A stretch of DNA of 64,000 nt from Cyrtodaria siliqua (lineage: Eukaryota; Mollusca; Bivalvia; Adapedonta; Hiatellidae): positions 21,394 through 85,393 of the forward strand of contig JAWPHD010011276.1 in assembly GCA_037043455.1 (NCBI GenBank). The letters are read 5' to 3'. The number at the start of each line of letters is the position of its first letter. The stretch's first letter is position 1. Positions 1 to 10,898 of this stretch are shown piece after piece. The position numbers were made by a program, and so were the translations under genes. Below the pieces are notes generated by a model. It was not told the DNA's origin. It worked only from the letters and a program-made list of their open reading frames with translations, and ran no database searches.

Positions 1-2012
1 ACTGGGTATTATAAAGAAACAAACTCATTTTTCTTATTTGGTTTGGCGACCGTCATTTTGTTTTCATTTTTCATTTTTATGATTTTACCAATTTTCAGCA
101 ATCCGTATCATCCCTTTATAATAAAATCTCATAATGTTGTGTTTCTTGCAATGTCTTGGCCTTTCATCTCTCCATAAAGATTACATCTAGCATTTATAAT
201 TAAGTTACCTTAAGAAATGTTAAAAAAAGGGATATAAAACAATGTTAAAGACACATAATCTACTGAGAAAGATGATTCTAATATTTGTTGTTCTTTTTCA
301 ACATTTCTAAACATAACTCGTTAGCTGTAATAGTTATGGTTTAATTGTTTTTATTTTTCATTCTTCTGATTTTACCAATTTTCTGGCCGTTACTGGAAAA
401 TACAATTACTTATTTTGATGGCCTTATTTTTCTTTGCCTAATGGTCATATAAATATGAGAACAACAGCCTCAAGGCCACAATTATTTTCTGATTTACAAG
501 AAAGCTTTCTTCAAAGACTTCCTATAAAGAAGCAGCATTACGTCAGTAATGAGAGAACTGATGTGGTAGAAGACAAATTATTGGAACAAAGGAAGCGTAA
601 ACCGATGTCTTATTAATATAACAAGGTTGCGCATCTTTAGCAAATTGACGCCTTCAGTCGTCTAGAGACAGCTTTCTAATCAAAGGGAGTACATCAGGCT
701 TAACCTTGAATTCTAAATAAAACGTACCAATGAATTCATTATAAAAATACAGGGCACAAAAGTAGAGTAGAAATTCAATTTCAAACAATTTATCATTTTG
801 ACCATTCAAATATTACGCAGGACAAGTAGCTCAGAAACGTTTTTTTCTGCCCTGTAAATGCCATATTAATCAAAATGTGGTGTTAACATGGTGTTGTTTA
901 GGTGGAACATTTGAATTCACCATAAATTTGGAATGAAGTCCGTAGTAAACTGCTTTGTAACCTCTCAGGTGCAGAACCAGGGATGGCACATATTGCTATG
1001 CAAAATCACAGACCTAATAACAAATAGAATTATTGTGTAAATTTCAAGTGGCACAGTTCGAAAATTTCACAAAATATTTCCCAACTTTAAGCACACATAT
1101 ATCATGAAGAGTTTTATAGATACAAGTTTCATTCAAGCCACATACCATCACAAATTTAATTTTCTTTCCAATGATACTATTTTGTTTTCTCTTACATTGA
1201 GAGCAAAAAAGGAGTTCGATGGATACTTTGACTATGTCAAAACATTGATTTTTAAGAGAAAAGCGAAAAATTATGACATTTTAAACTTTAAACATTTTTT
1301 TTATACAATTTCTTATTTTGAAAATAGACATAAATTATTATGATACCATTTTGCTATTCACTATGAATCTTTTGGATGTTTCTCATCAAAATCGGTGAAT
1401 AATTGACAGAGAAGATAGAAGGAAAAGTTAAGGTACCACGTGATATTTTGGTTACTTCATTGGTTAAGATAGGAAGTTTCCTATCTGTTTATTAATATGT
1501 CTGTGGCAAAATCAATGTCCTTGCAAATAAGGTATATTCATTATGTTTAGGCCCTTTACAATCAACTATTTTTTTCAAAAATAATCTCGGAAAGGAATTA
1601 TTACAGACACCATCTTGGATACTACTTTTCGGTCACTTGGGTTCAGTCAGGTGGAATAAACAATGGCGGTGCCCATAGAACCATAAGGCTGCTCCTTTTG
1701 TCATGTAAAAAAAAATTACGCAATTAATTACAAGATATTTTTTTATTTTAAACTGACTGTAAACATGATAAAATGATAAAACTTATTTCATAAGAGTATA
1801 ACATTTAATAAACAATGCAGATATGTTTAAAATCAACCTTTTTATGGGTCTATTATTTTTATTACGGTTTGCCGGGGCAAATCACCCAAACCCATCTAAT
1901 CAACATGTATCTTTGGAAATACCTACGAGCATTATTTCCGATGATCTACGCAAATGAGCGAGTTTGTATGATTGGGCTTAGAATAGAAAATACTGTTATG
2001 ATTATGTCATTT
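1..2012. other. AT-rich non-coding stretch
   Basis: No recognisable gene. The only mildly gene-like frame is at 434-616 (+, 60 codons, rich in K, R, Q and L); it has no motif I recognise and no convincing splice sites. A dispersed repeat within this stretch (about 760-870) is listed separately. Confidence 0.6.
760..870 (+). repeat. Dispersed repeat fragment, copy 1
   Basis: About 100 bases match 24050-24165 in the same orientation. Shared anchors are GACCATTCAAATATTA, then CTCAGAAAC, then TGCCCTGTAAA. The second copy continues into a tRNA-like B-box, so this may be the tail of a decayed SINE. Confidence 0.55.
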
Positions 2013-2325
2013 TTAAAGGGACACATGGCAATCTTGTTTTTATTAAAACTTGCGGCATCCCATTTGTTTTTCTACATAAATTGCATTTGTTCAATCTTTA
2101 ATATTAATTATAACAATGAAGCAATTTATTTTTGCATATTTCTTTCTGTTGGTTATATTTCACCAATAATACATTCAAACCTATGGTAGAATAATGAAGA
2201 AAAGTTGAACTCAAAATTGTATTTAAATCAAGCAGGTTTAAAGTCAAAACGATACTGCATTAATAAATCAAGAAAATAATTTTAGTACTTGATAAAAACT
2301 TCAAGATTGCTGTGTGTCCCTTTAA
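2013..2325. mobile_element. TTAA-flanked MITE, family X, copy 1
   Basis: The element starts TTAAAGGGACACATGGCAAT and ends with the inverted form, ATTGCTGTGTGTCCCTTTAA. Its interior shares TTGCATTTGTTCAATC and a TAATATTAATTATAA block with six other copies in this window (6540, 14918, 20789, 21466, 33250, 43814). All intact ends are flanked by TTAA, as expected for piggyBac- or Kolobok-type insertion. It encodes no transposase. The short frame at 1815-2189 runs across its edge and is not a gene. Confidence 0.75.
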
Positions 2326-2764
2326 GTTGGACTCCTAGATCCCAATATATATAAAAAGCCTGATGTACCGACCCCTTTAATAGTTGCATATTTGAGACAA
2401 GTGTTCATGTAAATCTGTTGATCCGACATATCGACAGTGAAAACCGTTAGTCCACATTATTGACCTATGTTAATCTGTCTTTAAATATTGCAATTAAAAG
2501 GTGATACCGGACATAAAAGTAGCCTTTAATAGTCTCCATTTACTGAAGAGCAAACAGTCAATATATCTTTAGGAACTAGCCACTTCAGCTTTAACATGTG
2601 AACCTGGTCCAGAAAAATATTGTACTTAAATGGACTCACGGCAATCTTGAGGTTCTACATCTACCAGTGTTTTCTTTTGTTCTTCTTAACCCCACTATTC
2701 AACTGTTTTTCTAAATCTAATCAGCATTGATGGTGGGATAGGGGCTTTAACTCTCCATATATTA

Positions 2765-3010
2765 CTAGGGCCATAGATACGCTGAGGCACACCGTCCGAT
2801 ATAACACCAGGCCCGTAGCTACGCTGAGGCACACCATCCAATATAACACCAGGCCCGTAGCTATGCTGAGACACATTGTCCGATATAACACCAGGCCCGT
2901 AGCTACGCTGAGGCACACCCTCCGATATAACACCAGGCCCGTAGCTACGCTGAGGCACATTGTCCGATATAACACCAGGCCCGTAGCTACGCTGAGACAC
3001 AGCGTCCGAG
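2765..3010. repeat. 42-bp minisatellite, about 6 units
   Basis: Units begin at 2779, 2821, 2863, 2905, 2947 and 2989, exactly 42 bases apart. The core includes ACGCTGAGGCACA and CCAGGCCCGTAGCT. Because 42 is a multiple of three, frames stay open. The minus strand (2695-3075) gives a 14-residue repeat, SYGPGVISDNVPQR, and other frames are open too. No splice site or homologue was recognised, so I treat the frames as a by-product of the period. Confidence 0.85.
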
Positions 3011-3594
3011 GCAGTTGTCTCAGTAAAATTTTGGGAATGTATGCACTTTACATATAGAACTTCAGTATCAAACACGTCTTGGTTTAAACAATATTTTTAT
3101 ACAAATATTGTCTGGGAATGCACCAAAACACAGGAAATCACATGTAGATAACAATCGGGTGGGGGTGGGGGCCAGGTATGCTTCCACAGAACCTCTATAT
3201 AAAGAGATTTGCCTCGGTTAAATTTAGGGCTGGCTACGGACCTGAACACCGTAGAAATATTCTTGCTTTCAAAATAATTTTAGGTGAAAACTAGAACTGT
3301 AAGCCAAAGGCTAACAAATACAAGGCATTAACTATATGGGAAAGAACGCTAGTAGTCTTTGCTAACGATAAGAGAACAAATTTGGTGCAAATGATATTAT
3401 CATAAATTAGGCATAAGATAGAAAACAACTGTCATAAAGATTTTATAAATTTATTACATGTTTTTTTTTTCTTTTTGTAACTGATAGTTAAAAGGTTATG
3501 TAGGTGCTAAATATGCAGAAAAATGCAGAATTAGGGAAATATAACTTGTCTTACCTAATCTTTATAAATGAAATAATGAAGTCTTCTGTTAGAG

Positions 3595-4728
3595 GGTATG
3601 ATCCCTTTGCTGGGGTATAATAGTCAAATCAACAAGAAACATGGAAATTCCATGAAAACCAGGTTTTTCAAGGTTTTTCAAGTGGAAACCATTTTTCTAT
3701 TTTTAGTAACTTGACCTCAGTCACCCCAGATGCAATCCTAAGTTTCCTTTATATATAAGGTTCCTACATAGCAAGTTTCTCATTCCCCAACTAAAGTTAT
3801 CAAGAGGATACTGTTTTTCTATTTTTAGTAACAGTGACATTGAACTTGACCTCAGTCACCCCAGATGCAATCCTAAGTTTCCTTCACATATAAGGGTCCT
3901 ACATAGCATGTTTCTCAATCCCAACTTAAGTTATCAAGAGGATACTGTTTTTCTATTTTTAGTAACAGTGACCTTGACCCTGACCCCAGTGACCCCAAAT
4001 GCAATCCCAAACTTTTCATATAAGCTACCTAAACAGCAACTTTCATTCCAATATCTCATTCAAATTATTGAGCAGAAACAATTTTACTATTTTTAGTAAC
4101 AGTGACCTTGACCTTGACCCCAGGGACCCCAATGCAATCCCAAGCTTTCTTTCCATATAAGCTACATACCCTGCAAGTTTCATCGCAATATCTCTTTCCT
4201 AACAAAAGCTATTGAGTGGAAACTCTTTTTCTATTTTTAGTAACAGTGACCTTGACCCCAGTAACTACAAATGCAATCCCAAACTTCCTTTCCTTATAAG
4301 CTACCTACCCTGCAAGTTTCATCGCAATACCTCATTCCTAACAAAAGTTATTGAGCGGAAACCCTTTTGCTATTTTTAGTAACAGTGACCTTGACCCCAG
4401 TGACCCTAAATGCAATCCCAAGCTGCCGTTCCTTATAAGCTACCTACTCTGCAAGTTTCATCACAATATCTCACTGCTAACGAAAGTTATTGAGCGGAAA
4501 CCTTTTTTCTATTTTTAGTAACAGTGATCTTAACCTTAACCTAGTGATCCAAAATGCAATCCCAAGCTTCCTTTCCATATAAGCTACCTACCCTGCAAGT
4601 TTCATCACAATACCCCATTCCTAACAAAAGTTATTGATCGGACAACATTGCGTCTATGGACAGACAGACACAAGCCGAATCCAGTATACCACCCCCCACT
4701 ACAAACTTCGTTTGCGGGGGGTATAATA
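3595..4728 (+). mobile_element. Mobile tandem-repeat cassette, ~137-bp units, with 3' hairpin
   Basis: Seven units carry the landmark CTATTTTTAGTAAC at about 3695, 3818, 3950, 4087, 4229, 4367 and 4506 (spacing 123-142). Each unit also has a CTTGACC...CCCAGTGACCCC block and ATGCAATCCCAA. The array is followed by a short GACAGACAGAC microsatellite and a terminal hairpin at 4691-4722, whose stem is ACCCCCC/GGGGGGT extended by CAAAC/GTTTG. The order array, short GACA-type microsatellite, 3' hairpin is that of bivalve pearl-like, Helentron-associated cassettes. The left boundary is approximate. Confidence 0.65.
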
Positions 4729-5344
4729 AAGCAAGATTGCCGTATTCATCTTCAATTATATATTCTAACATGACACGCGCAGTCTTTCACATACACAAAG
4801 AAGAGAAACAACTGTATGTTATTCTACGATAAAATACGGCTGTTCCACTAATTCCCCGCGTATATTTCATCCGTTGGAAGCACCAAGTTACATGACGTCA
4901 CTTGGTAAATATATGTCACGAAGACAAACTCAACAGTAATTTTACTGAAATGTTAATTACAACAAACTGTCTTGCCATGCTCTCAAACCTTGCACACCCC
5001 CGATATAAACCCATCATATGCATCAGTACACATAACATTAATAAGCATCTCGAACAAGCTGAAAATGTTTGACGTCATACAGCGCAAGCTATAGGACGTA
5101 AGCAATGACTTCATTGTTTGTCACGCGACTACTAGTGAATTTAAACATACTGTACCGCGCAGAACTTTGCATACGGGGGCACCCAATGGAACAGTTAGGA
5201 GTTCGGATACGTAGCAATTAAATCACGAGTGCTTTAGTACCTGTATTTTATCGGTGAATATAATACAGTTAGTCGTTCGGATGCGAGTAATTAAATCACT
5301 TGTGCATTATTGTTTCTTAAATACTAAGTACATGTATACTGTTT
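4729..5344. other. No feature seen
   Basis: Ordinary mixed-composition DNA. I see no frame, repeat or RNA signal that I can support. Confidence 0.5.
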
Positions 5345-5425
5345 TCCAGCATGGCCTAGGGTAGAGCGTCAGGAGGGAAGTCGTGGATTCTATCATCGGC
5401 CAATGACTTTATAAGGCTACGATAC
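5345..5425 (+). mobile_element. Decayed tRNA-derived SINE head
   Basis: An A-box-like TGGCCTAGGGTAGAGCG is followed about 30 bases later by a B-box-like GTGGATTCTATC. It matches the tRNA head of the SINEs near 24900 (+) and 43678 (-). It is strongly decayed. Confidence 0.4.
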
Positions 5426-5727
5426 TCTACACTTCTAAGGATCTGAAAACACTGCATTGGAGGTCACGTCTGATTGACCTTATGATTAGATTTCAGAATT
5501 GCTTGGTATAGACTGTTTCACTGCGCATGTCGCGTTTCAGTAAAACGCTGTGGAGCAGTCTATGCTCGGTATTGAAAGAGACAATGTCCGTAACTTTTAG
5601 CTTATAAAACACAAAATAATTGCGTTGACAAACATAACACACCAACCATTATTGAATATTTACTGAAAAAAAAGAAGACAGTTTGGAAAAGATTTTTTGA
5701 CGGAATTTAATAGCGGTACAAAAAAAA

Positions 5728-5810
5728 TGACCGATTCGTGGGATTGAACCCACACTAAAATTACACTCTCGGGTCAATAATCGAGTTTGCTATCAACTGA
5801 GCTAGTGTCA
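5728..5810 (-). mobile_element. tRNA-like SINE head or tRNA pseudogene
   Basis: Read on the minus strand, an A-box TAGCTCAGTTGATAGC is followed by a T-arm with a perfect GTGGG/CCCAC stem around TTCAATC. The acceptor stem pairs only partly, the D-stem is imperfect, and the space between the arms is too long for a standard tRNA. It is therefore a tRNA-derived SINE head or pseudogene, not a working tRNA. Confidence 0.5.
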
Positions 5811-6299
5811 GTGTAATATGACTGGGTGGGGTATCATGTCAAACTGAGCATACAGTTCACTGCTGTAAGCAGACATGAAGTCATGACTAAAAGATTGTTA
5901 AAAGCAATGTTAAACTGCATACATACTGTGTTGTTAATCACCACAGTGCCCCCAAGTGTCACATAGCAATTATAAGCCTAAAAGCAACCCATTTGGATTA
6001 AATTAGGATCGCTTGGACATGCTTAGTTCCTTCTCCACTCTTTCTGGGTGACCAAGTTTACTTTCCTGTGTTTCAACTTTATTAAGCGAAATGTCAACCA
6101 CTTAAGACGGCTATTAATCCGGTGGTCATATTTGCTCACGTTAGCAAATGTTTACATTCACTAAACATGAATGTTCTCAGCTGGGATATCAAACTTCTGC
6201 GATATAGAATATTCACTTATTAAATATTTCGGTTTCTTTTTAAGGAAGTTGAAAGCAATAATTTATGACATACGTGTTTGAGGAAAAGATTTTTATTGA

Positions 6300-6430
6300 C
6301 TTTTCTTTTTTTTGTGGGTGTGGGGGAGGTGTGGGGGAGGTGTGTGTGTGTGAGCGTGTGTACCTTTGTGCCACGTGTGTATGCATGTGTGTGTGTGTGT
6401 ATGAGTGTGGGGGTGGGGATGGGAAGGGGT
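6300..6430. repeat. G/T-rich simple repeat
   Basis: Two GTGGGGGAGGT units are followed by imperfect (TG)n runs. Both strands give short low-complexity frames, which I do not call genes. Confidence 0.8.
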
Positions 6431-6539
6431 ATACAATCTGACAAGAACTGCTTCTATAACTATAACCCTAATTTAAAAGAAAAGAGAGCAACCGCTTTGT
6501 ATTTTGAATAGTGCCCAAGTATTAAATAATTTTTTCAGT

Positions 6540-7005
6540 TTTCCATTTTTCTTCGTTATTCTACAATAGGTTCAATATATTAGTTTCGCAATAAAATCAA
6601 CAGTTGGAAATATGCAATACTATTCTTATAATTAATATTAATGTTATAATTAATATTAATTGAATTGGATTTTATAGTCGCACCAACAGCTAAGGTCATA
6701 TTTTCCAACTTCTACTGGTTGAGGAAGACCCCAGGTGCCCCTCCGGGCAATTTTCGTGCACGGGCGGGCACCTGGGTAGAACCACCGACGTTCCGCAAGC
6801 CAGCTGGATAGCTTCCTCACATATAAAGATTCCTAGGCCCCTGAGGGATCGAACCTACAGTGGTGAGGGGCAAGTGATTGCAAGTCAGAGACTCTTACCA
6901 CTCGGCCACGGACGCCCCTATAATTAATATTAATGAAATGTAGAAAAATTAACGGGACGTCGCGAGTTTTAAAAATAAATAAAGATTGCAATGTCTCCCT
7001 TTAAG
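6540..7005. mobile_element. Family X MITE remnant, interrupted by a SINE
   Basis: The right end reads AAGATTGCAATGTCTCCCTTTAA, matching the family X inverted terminus. It is preceded by the family's ACGGGACGTCGCGAGTTTT block and TATAATTAATATTAAT block. The interior is split at 6661-6918 by a SINE. The left terminus is not recognisable. Confidence 0.65.
6661..6918 (-). mobile_element. tRNA-derived SINE (family S1), full length, nested in MITE X
   Basis: On the minus strand the tRNA head has an A-box TGGCCGAGTGGT and a B-box GGTTCGATCCC. It continues through GAGGAAGCTATCCAGCTGG to a tail ending GCGACTATAAAATCCAAT. The 16-base TATAATTAATATTAAT is present on both sides (6645-6660 and 6919-6934) as a target-site duplication. 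The recipient is a family X MITE. Confidence 0.8.
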
Positions 7006-7230
7006 ATAGTCCTTCACTTGCCCCTCACCGCTGAAGGTTCGATCCCTGACAGGGGCCTAGGAATCTTTATGTGAAGAAGCTATCCAGCTGGCTTGCGGAA
7101 CGTCGGTTGTTCTACCCAGGTGCCCGCCCGTGCACGAAAATTGCCCAGGGCACCTGGGGTCTTCCTCCGCCAGTGGAAGCTGGAAAGTCGCCATATGACC
7201 TTAGCTGTTGGTGCGACTATAAAATCCAAT
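7006..7230 (+). mobile_element. SINE S1, 5'-truncated, inverted relative to 6661-6918
   Basis: This is the same SINE on the plus strand. It lacks the A-box but keeps the B-box GGTTCGATCCC, the central part and the GCGACTATAAAATCCAATT tail. It begins right after the MITE end at 7005. With 6661-6918 it forms a ~220-base inverted repeat separated by about 90 bases. Confidence 0.8.
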
Positions 7231-8280
7231 TAAATCAATCAAGGTAGTCAGTCCTACAGGTTATTTCTTACTTCTTGAGAATTACCAAAGCACAAACATT
7301 AATCGATTTAAAAAATGCTCAGAATATCAAGTAAACATATATTCAAGTAGATTCTATTTCATTTATATTTTGTCTCCATTGTATAACCATATTCAATGAG
7401 ATTACAGACATAACGAAATATATCAATCATACTTTCAAATCCATGAAATTTCACCAACAGTAATATTGGAGAATTAATGCTTTCCATCAAAAGATTTCTT
7501 GTGCCATAATGTTCTTTGGTCTTAAAGTATAATCATTTTTCATCAGATCCCTAAAATATATTATAACCAGGTGTGAATCCAGGATTTTAGATTAGCGGGA
7601 GGAGTAATTCATTTTTCATAATATTTTTTTGTTTTTGTTTTTTGTGGGGATGAGAGGGATGGATGGGGTTGGAGATGGGTGTAATAGGGGAGCCATTCTG
7701 CCTAATACGCACCCCACGCAACATATCCCACTCCTGAATCTGCAACTGACAATACTTAAAGTAATTAAGTCAAGTGCAAAGGCATCAAATGGGTAACTTG
7801 GAAAGATAAATAAGTTTTATTTTACCATTATGTAAATGAATGGTGTTTGTGAATGATTTATGACTTTTATAATAAAAATGATTACAACAAACTTCACAAA
7901 CCACCATGTACGTCACACAGATCTATTACGCCTAGACTAGATCATCTGTGTACATCTTCATGAGGGAGAAAAGTATACCTTGGACAAAAATAACATGGTT
8001 ACAATTTTAGAACATATTCTAGTACACAAGTTTAGTGTGTTTTTTAGTTCAGTAATTTTTCTCTCATTATGTGATAGTGGGTCAGTAGGTATTCTGTGTG
8101 AGCACGGGGTACAGCACCCGCTTCTCCCTCAATCCAAAAGAATTGAAAAATCTGCATTTTATTAAGAACACAATTATAGGGTTTAAAATTCATAATACTC
8201 AAATAACCAGTGTCAGTGAGCAGTATACACCTGAACTTTTCAATAATGAAATTCTAATTTAATAAAATAACTACTTATTC
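7231..8280. other. No feature seen
   Basis: AT-rich DNA with a short G-rich tract near 7640-7680. No coding or repeat structure I can support. Confidence 0.5.
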
Positions 8281-9598
8281 TGCTGTTGATGCTGTTATTA
8301 TGCCAGTGGTATTATTATGTATGCTGGTACTGTTATTGAGCTGGTGCTGTTATTATGCCAGTGGTATTATTATGTTATTATGCTGGTTCTGTTATTGAGC
8401 TGGTGCTGTTATTATGCTGGTGCTGTTATTATGCTTGTGATGTTATTATGCTGGTGCTGTTATTATGCTGGTACTGTTATTATGCTGGTGCTGTTATTAT
8501 GCTGGTACTGTTATTCAGCTGGTGCTGGTATTATGCTGGTGCTGTTATTATGCTTGTGATGTTATTACGCTGGTGCTGTTATTATGCTTGTGATGTTATT
8601 ATGCTGATATTGTTTTTATACTTGTGATGTTATTATGGTGGTACTGTTATGATGCTGGTGCTGTAGTTTATGCTATTGCCATTATTATGCTACTGCTGTT
8701 ATTATGCTGGTACTGTTATTATGCTGGTGCTGTTATTATGCTGGTACTGTTATTCAGCTGGTGCTGGTATTATGCTGGTGCTGTTATTATGCTTGTGATG
8801 TTATTACGCTGGTGCTGTTATTATGCTGGTATTGTTATAGTTCTGGTGCTGTTATTATGCTGGTACTGTTATTATGCTTGTGATGTTATTATGCTGATAT
8901 TGTTTTTATGCTTGTGATGTTATTATGGTGGTACTGTTATGATGCTGGTGCTGTAGTTTATGCTATTGCCATTATTATGCTACTGCTGTTATTATGCTGG
9001 TATGCTGGTACTGTTATTATGCTGGTACTGTTATTATGCTGGTGCTGTTATTATGTTGGTAATGCTATTATGCTGGTACTGTTATTATGTGCTGGTACTT
9101 TTATTATGCTGGTGCTGTTATTATGCTGGTGATGTTATTATGTTGCTGCTGTTATTATGCTACTGCTGTTATGATGCTGAAGCTGTAATTAGGCTACTGC
9201 TCTTATTAGGCTACTGCTGTTATGATGCTGGTGCTGTTATCATGCTACTGCTGTTATCATGCTGGTGCTGTTATTATGCTGGTGCTGTTATGATGTTGGT
9301 GCTGTTATGATGCTGGTGCTGTTATGATGCTGGTGCTGTTATGATGCTGGTGCTGTTGTTTATGCTACTGCTGTTATCATGCTACTGCTGTTATCATGCT
9401 GGTGCTGTTATTATGTTGGTGCTGTTATTATGTTGGTGCTGTTATGATGCTGGTGCTGTTATGATGCTGGTGCTGTTATGATGCTGGTGCTGTTGTTTAT
9501 GCTACTGCTGTTATCATGCTACTGCTGTTATCATGCTGGTGCTGTTATTATGCTACTGCTTTTTATGATGCTGATGCTGTTATAATGTTCCTGCTGTT
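8281..9598. repeat. 17-bp tandem array with higher-order repeats
   Basis: About 75 units of GCTGGTGCTGTTATTAT and close variants. Since 17 is not a multiple of three, all three forward frames cycle through the same hydrophobic 17-residue pattern (for example YYAGAVIMLVLLLCWCC). This explains the overlapping frames at 8317-9310; they are not membrane proteins. A segment at about 8591-8700 recurs at 8881-8990, offset by 290 bases (17 units), and another pair lies within 9340-9550. Confidence 0.9.
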
Positions 9599-9884
9599 AT
9601 TATGTTTGTACAATTATTATAACGCTTAACTTAAATAACAGCATTTGTGGATCCATAAGAGCTAGTACAGTAGCAGCAACAACAACAACATTATCTTCTG
9701 CCACAATAAAATCCCCAGAAGAAGTCGTTTTGAAATAAAAACAATTTGCTGCTAAAAAATTTAGTAAATAGAGCCTTTTGTAGAAGCATTTATTCCCAGA
9801 CTCTACTGATGACATCTGTATACATGATGCTTTTCACACATTATCGATAATTATCTACTTTTCCAGGAGAGGAAATAAATTGAT

Positions 9885-9930
9885 CAAGTGCTCCCCCCCC
9901 TCCCCCCCCCCCCCCCCCCCACACACACAC
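9885..9930. repeat. Poly-C run followed by (CA)n
   Basis: Two C runs, the second about 20 long, pass into ACACACACAC just upstream of the SINE at 9971. Such runs are prone to sequencing length errors. Confidence 0.85.
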
Positions 9931-9970
9931 GGAATTCAGCAAAAATAGACCATGAAGTTTGTTCTGAATC

Positions 9971-10286
9971 GAAGGGCTGGCGTGGCGCAGTCGGTAGCGC
10001 GGCGGATTTGTAACCGGGGGCCCCGGGTTCAATCCTCCGTGGCGCCACTGAGTTCCGTCGGTGTGTTCTTGGGCAAGACACTTTTCCTTAGCCTCGTCCG
10101 TCGGATGGGGACGTAAACCGGGCGGTCCCGTGTATCGGTCTATCAACCGAGCACGTTAAGAACCATAGGAATCTATTCGATAATAAGAGTAGGGCAGGTT
10201 CCCGGATTCCTATGTATCCTTCCCCTCTCTCTGGGGCGGCTCTAAATAACCTGTACTGTGTTGATGAGCCGTTAAACAACATTCAA
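9971..10286 (+). mobile_element. tRNA-derived SINE, full length, with 12-bp duplications
   Basis: The tRNA head at about 9975-10047 has an A-box TGGCGCAGTCGGTAGCGC and a B-box GGGTTCAATCCTC. The body contains TTCTTGGGCAAGACACTTTT, a block typical of marine-invertebrate SINEs, and ends GAGCCGTTAAACAACATTCAA. The 12-base TTGTTCTGAATC is identical on both sides (9959-9970 and 10287-10298), which points to a fairly recent insertion. The frames on its minus strand are shadows. Confidence 0.85.
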
Positions 10287-10336
10287 TTGTTCTGAATCTG
10301 TGAACAGATGATGTGCGATTCACAATTAATTGTATA

Positions 10337-10600
10337 TCATATATTGTAACAACTAATCTCCATAATATCTCCATGTTTTACGGTTTTAATGGCCATCTCC
10401 CAGCCGGGGAGAGCCATGTTCCCTTTGTATTTTCTCATTAATTCAAGGTATATCATATGTTCAATCATATGTTCAATTGCATGCATATTACAAAGTATGG
10501 ATTCAGTGATATCAGATATTGGGGACCCCATTTATCTATCACTGCCGTTTATTTCATGCAACACGTTTTCAATATCGAACTCAATTATGGAAATGATTTG
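10337..10600 (-). pseudogene. Possible decayed coding fragment, unidentified
   Basis: On the minus strand a 64-codon frame (10337-10531) begins MGSPISDITESILCNMHAIE. One stop codon upstream, the same frame continues for about 20 more codons with protein-like composition. I recognise no family, and no clear splice sites flank it. It may be a broken exon or chance. Confidence 0.15.
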
Positions 10601-10898
10601 TTAGAAAGCTTTATTGCTGAAAGCTTTACACCAGATTAGCAATTTGTAAAAAAAATACAATGAAATACATAAATTTTCTTACTGTGATATGAAGAATAAA
10701 TTCTAAAGCCTTTTGAAGTCGGTAAAGCTATAATGTTTATCATTTTCACCGATTATAAATGGAAATGTCAAAGGAATATGGAAAGGATTTTAAGGTATTT
10801 AGAGAAGAAAATATTGAATGTCGATTACAAGCATTATAAGCAATCATATATTATTTCTCGGAATCTTTTCTACAGATATTAACTTTATAATAAATCAC

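Noticed and set aside
1104..1343. 79-codon frame
   Set aside because: AT-driven composition (F, K, Y, L), no motif, no flanking splice or promoter signal.
5728..5810. Functional tRNA gene
   Set aside because: The T-arm is good, but the acceptor and D stems are imperfect and the spacing between the boxes is too long.
8317..9310. Several long hydrophobic frames that look like membrane proteins
   Set aside because: They are translations of a 17-bp tandem repeat. Because 17 is not a multiple of three, all forward frames cycle through the same residues.
9841..10282. Minus-strand frames of 64-101 codons
   Set aside because: They lie across the SINE at 9971-10286 and its neighbouring C run; they are shadows.
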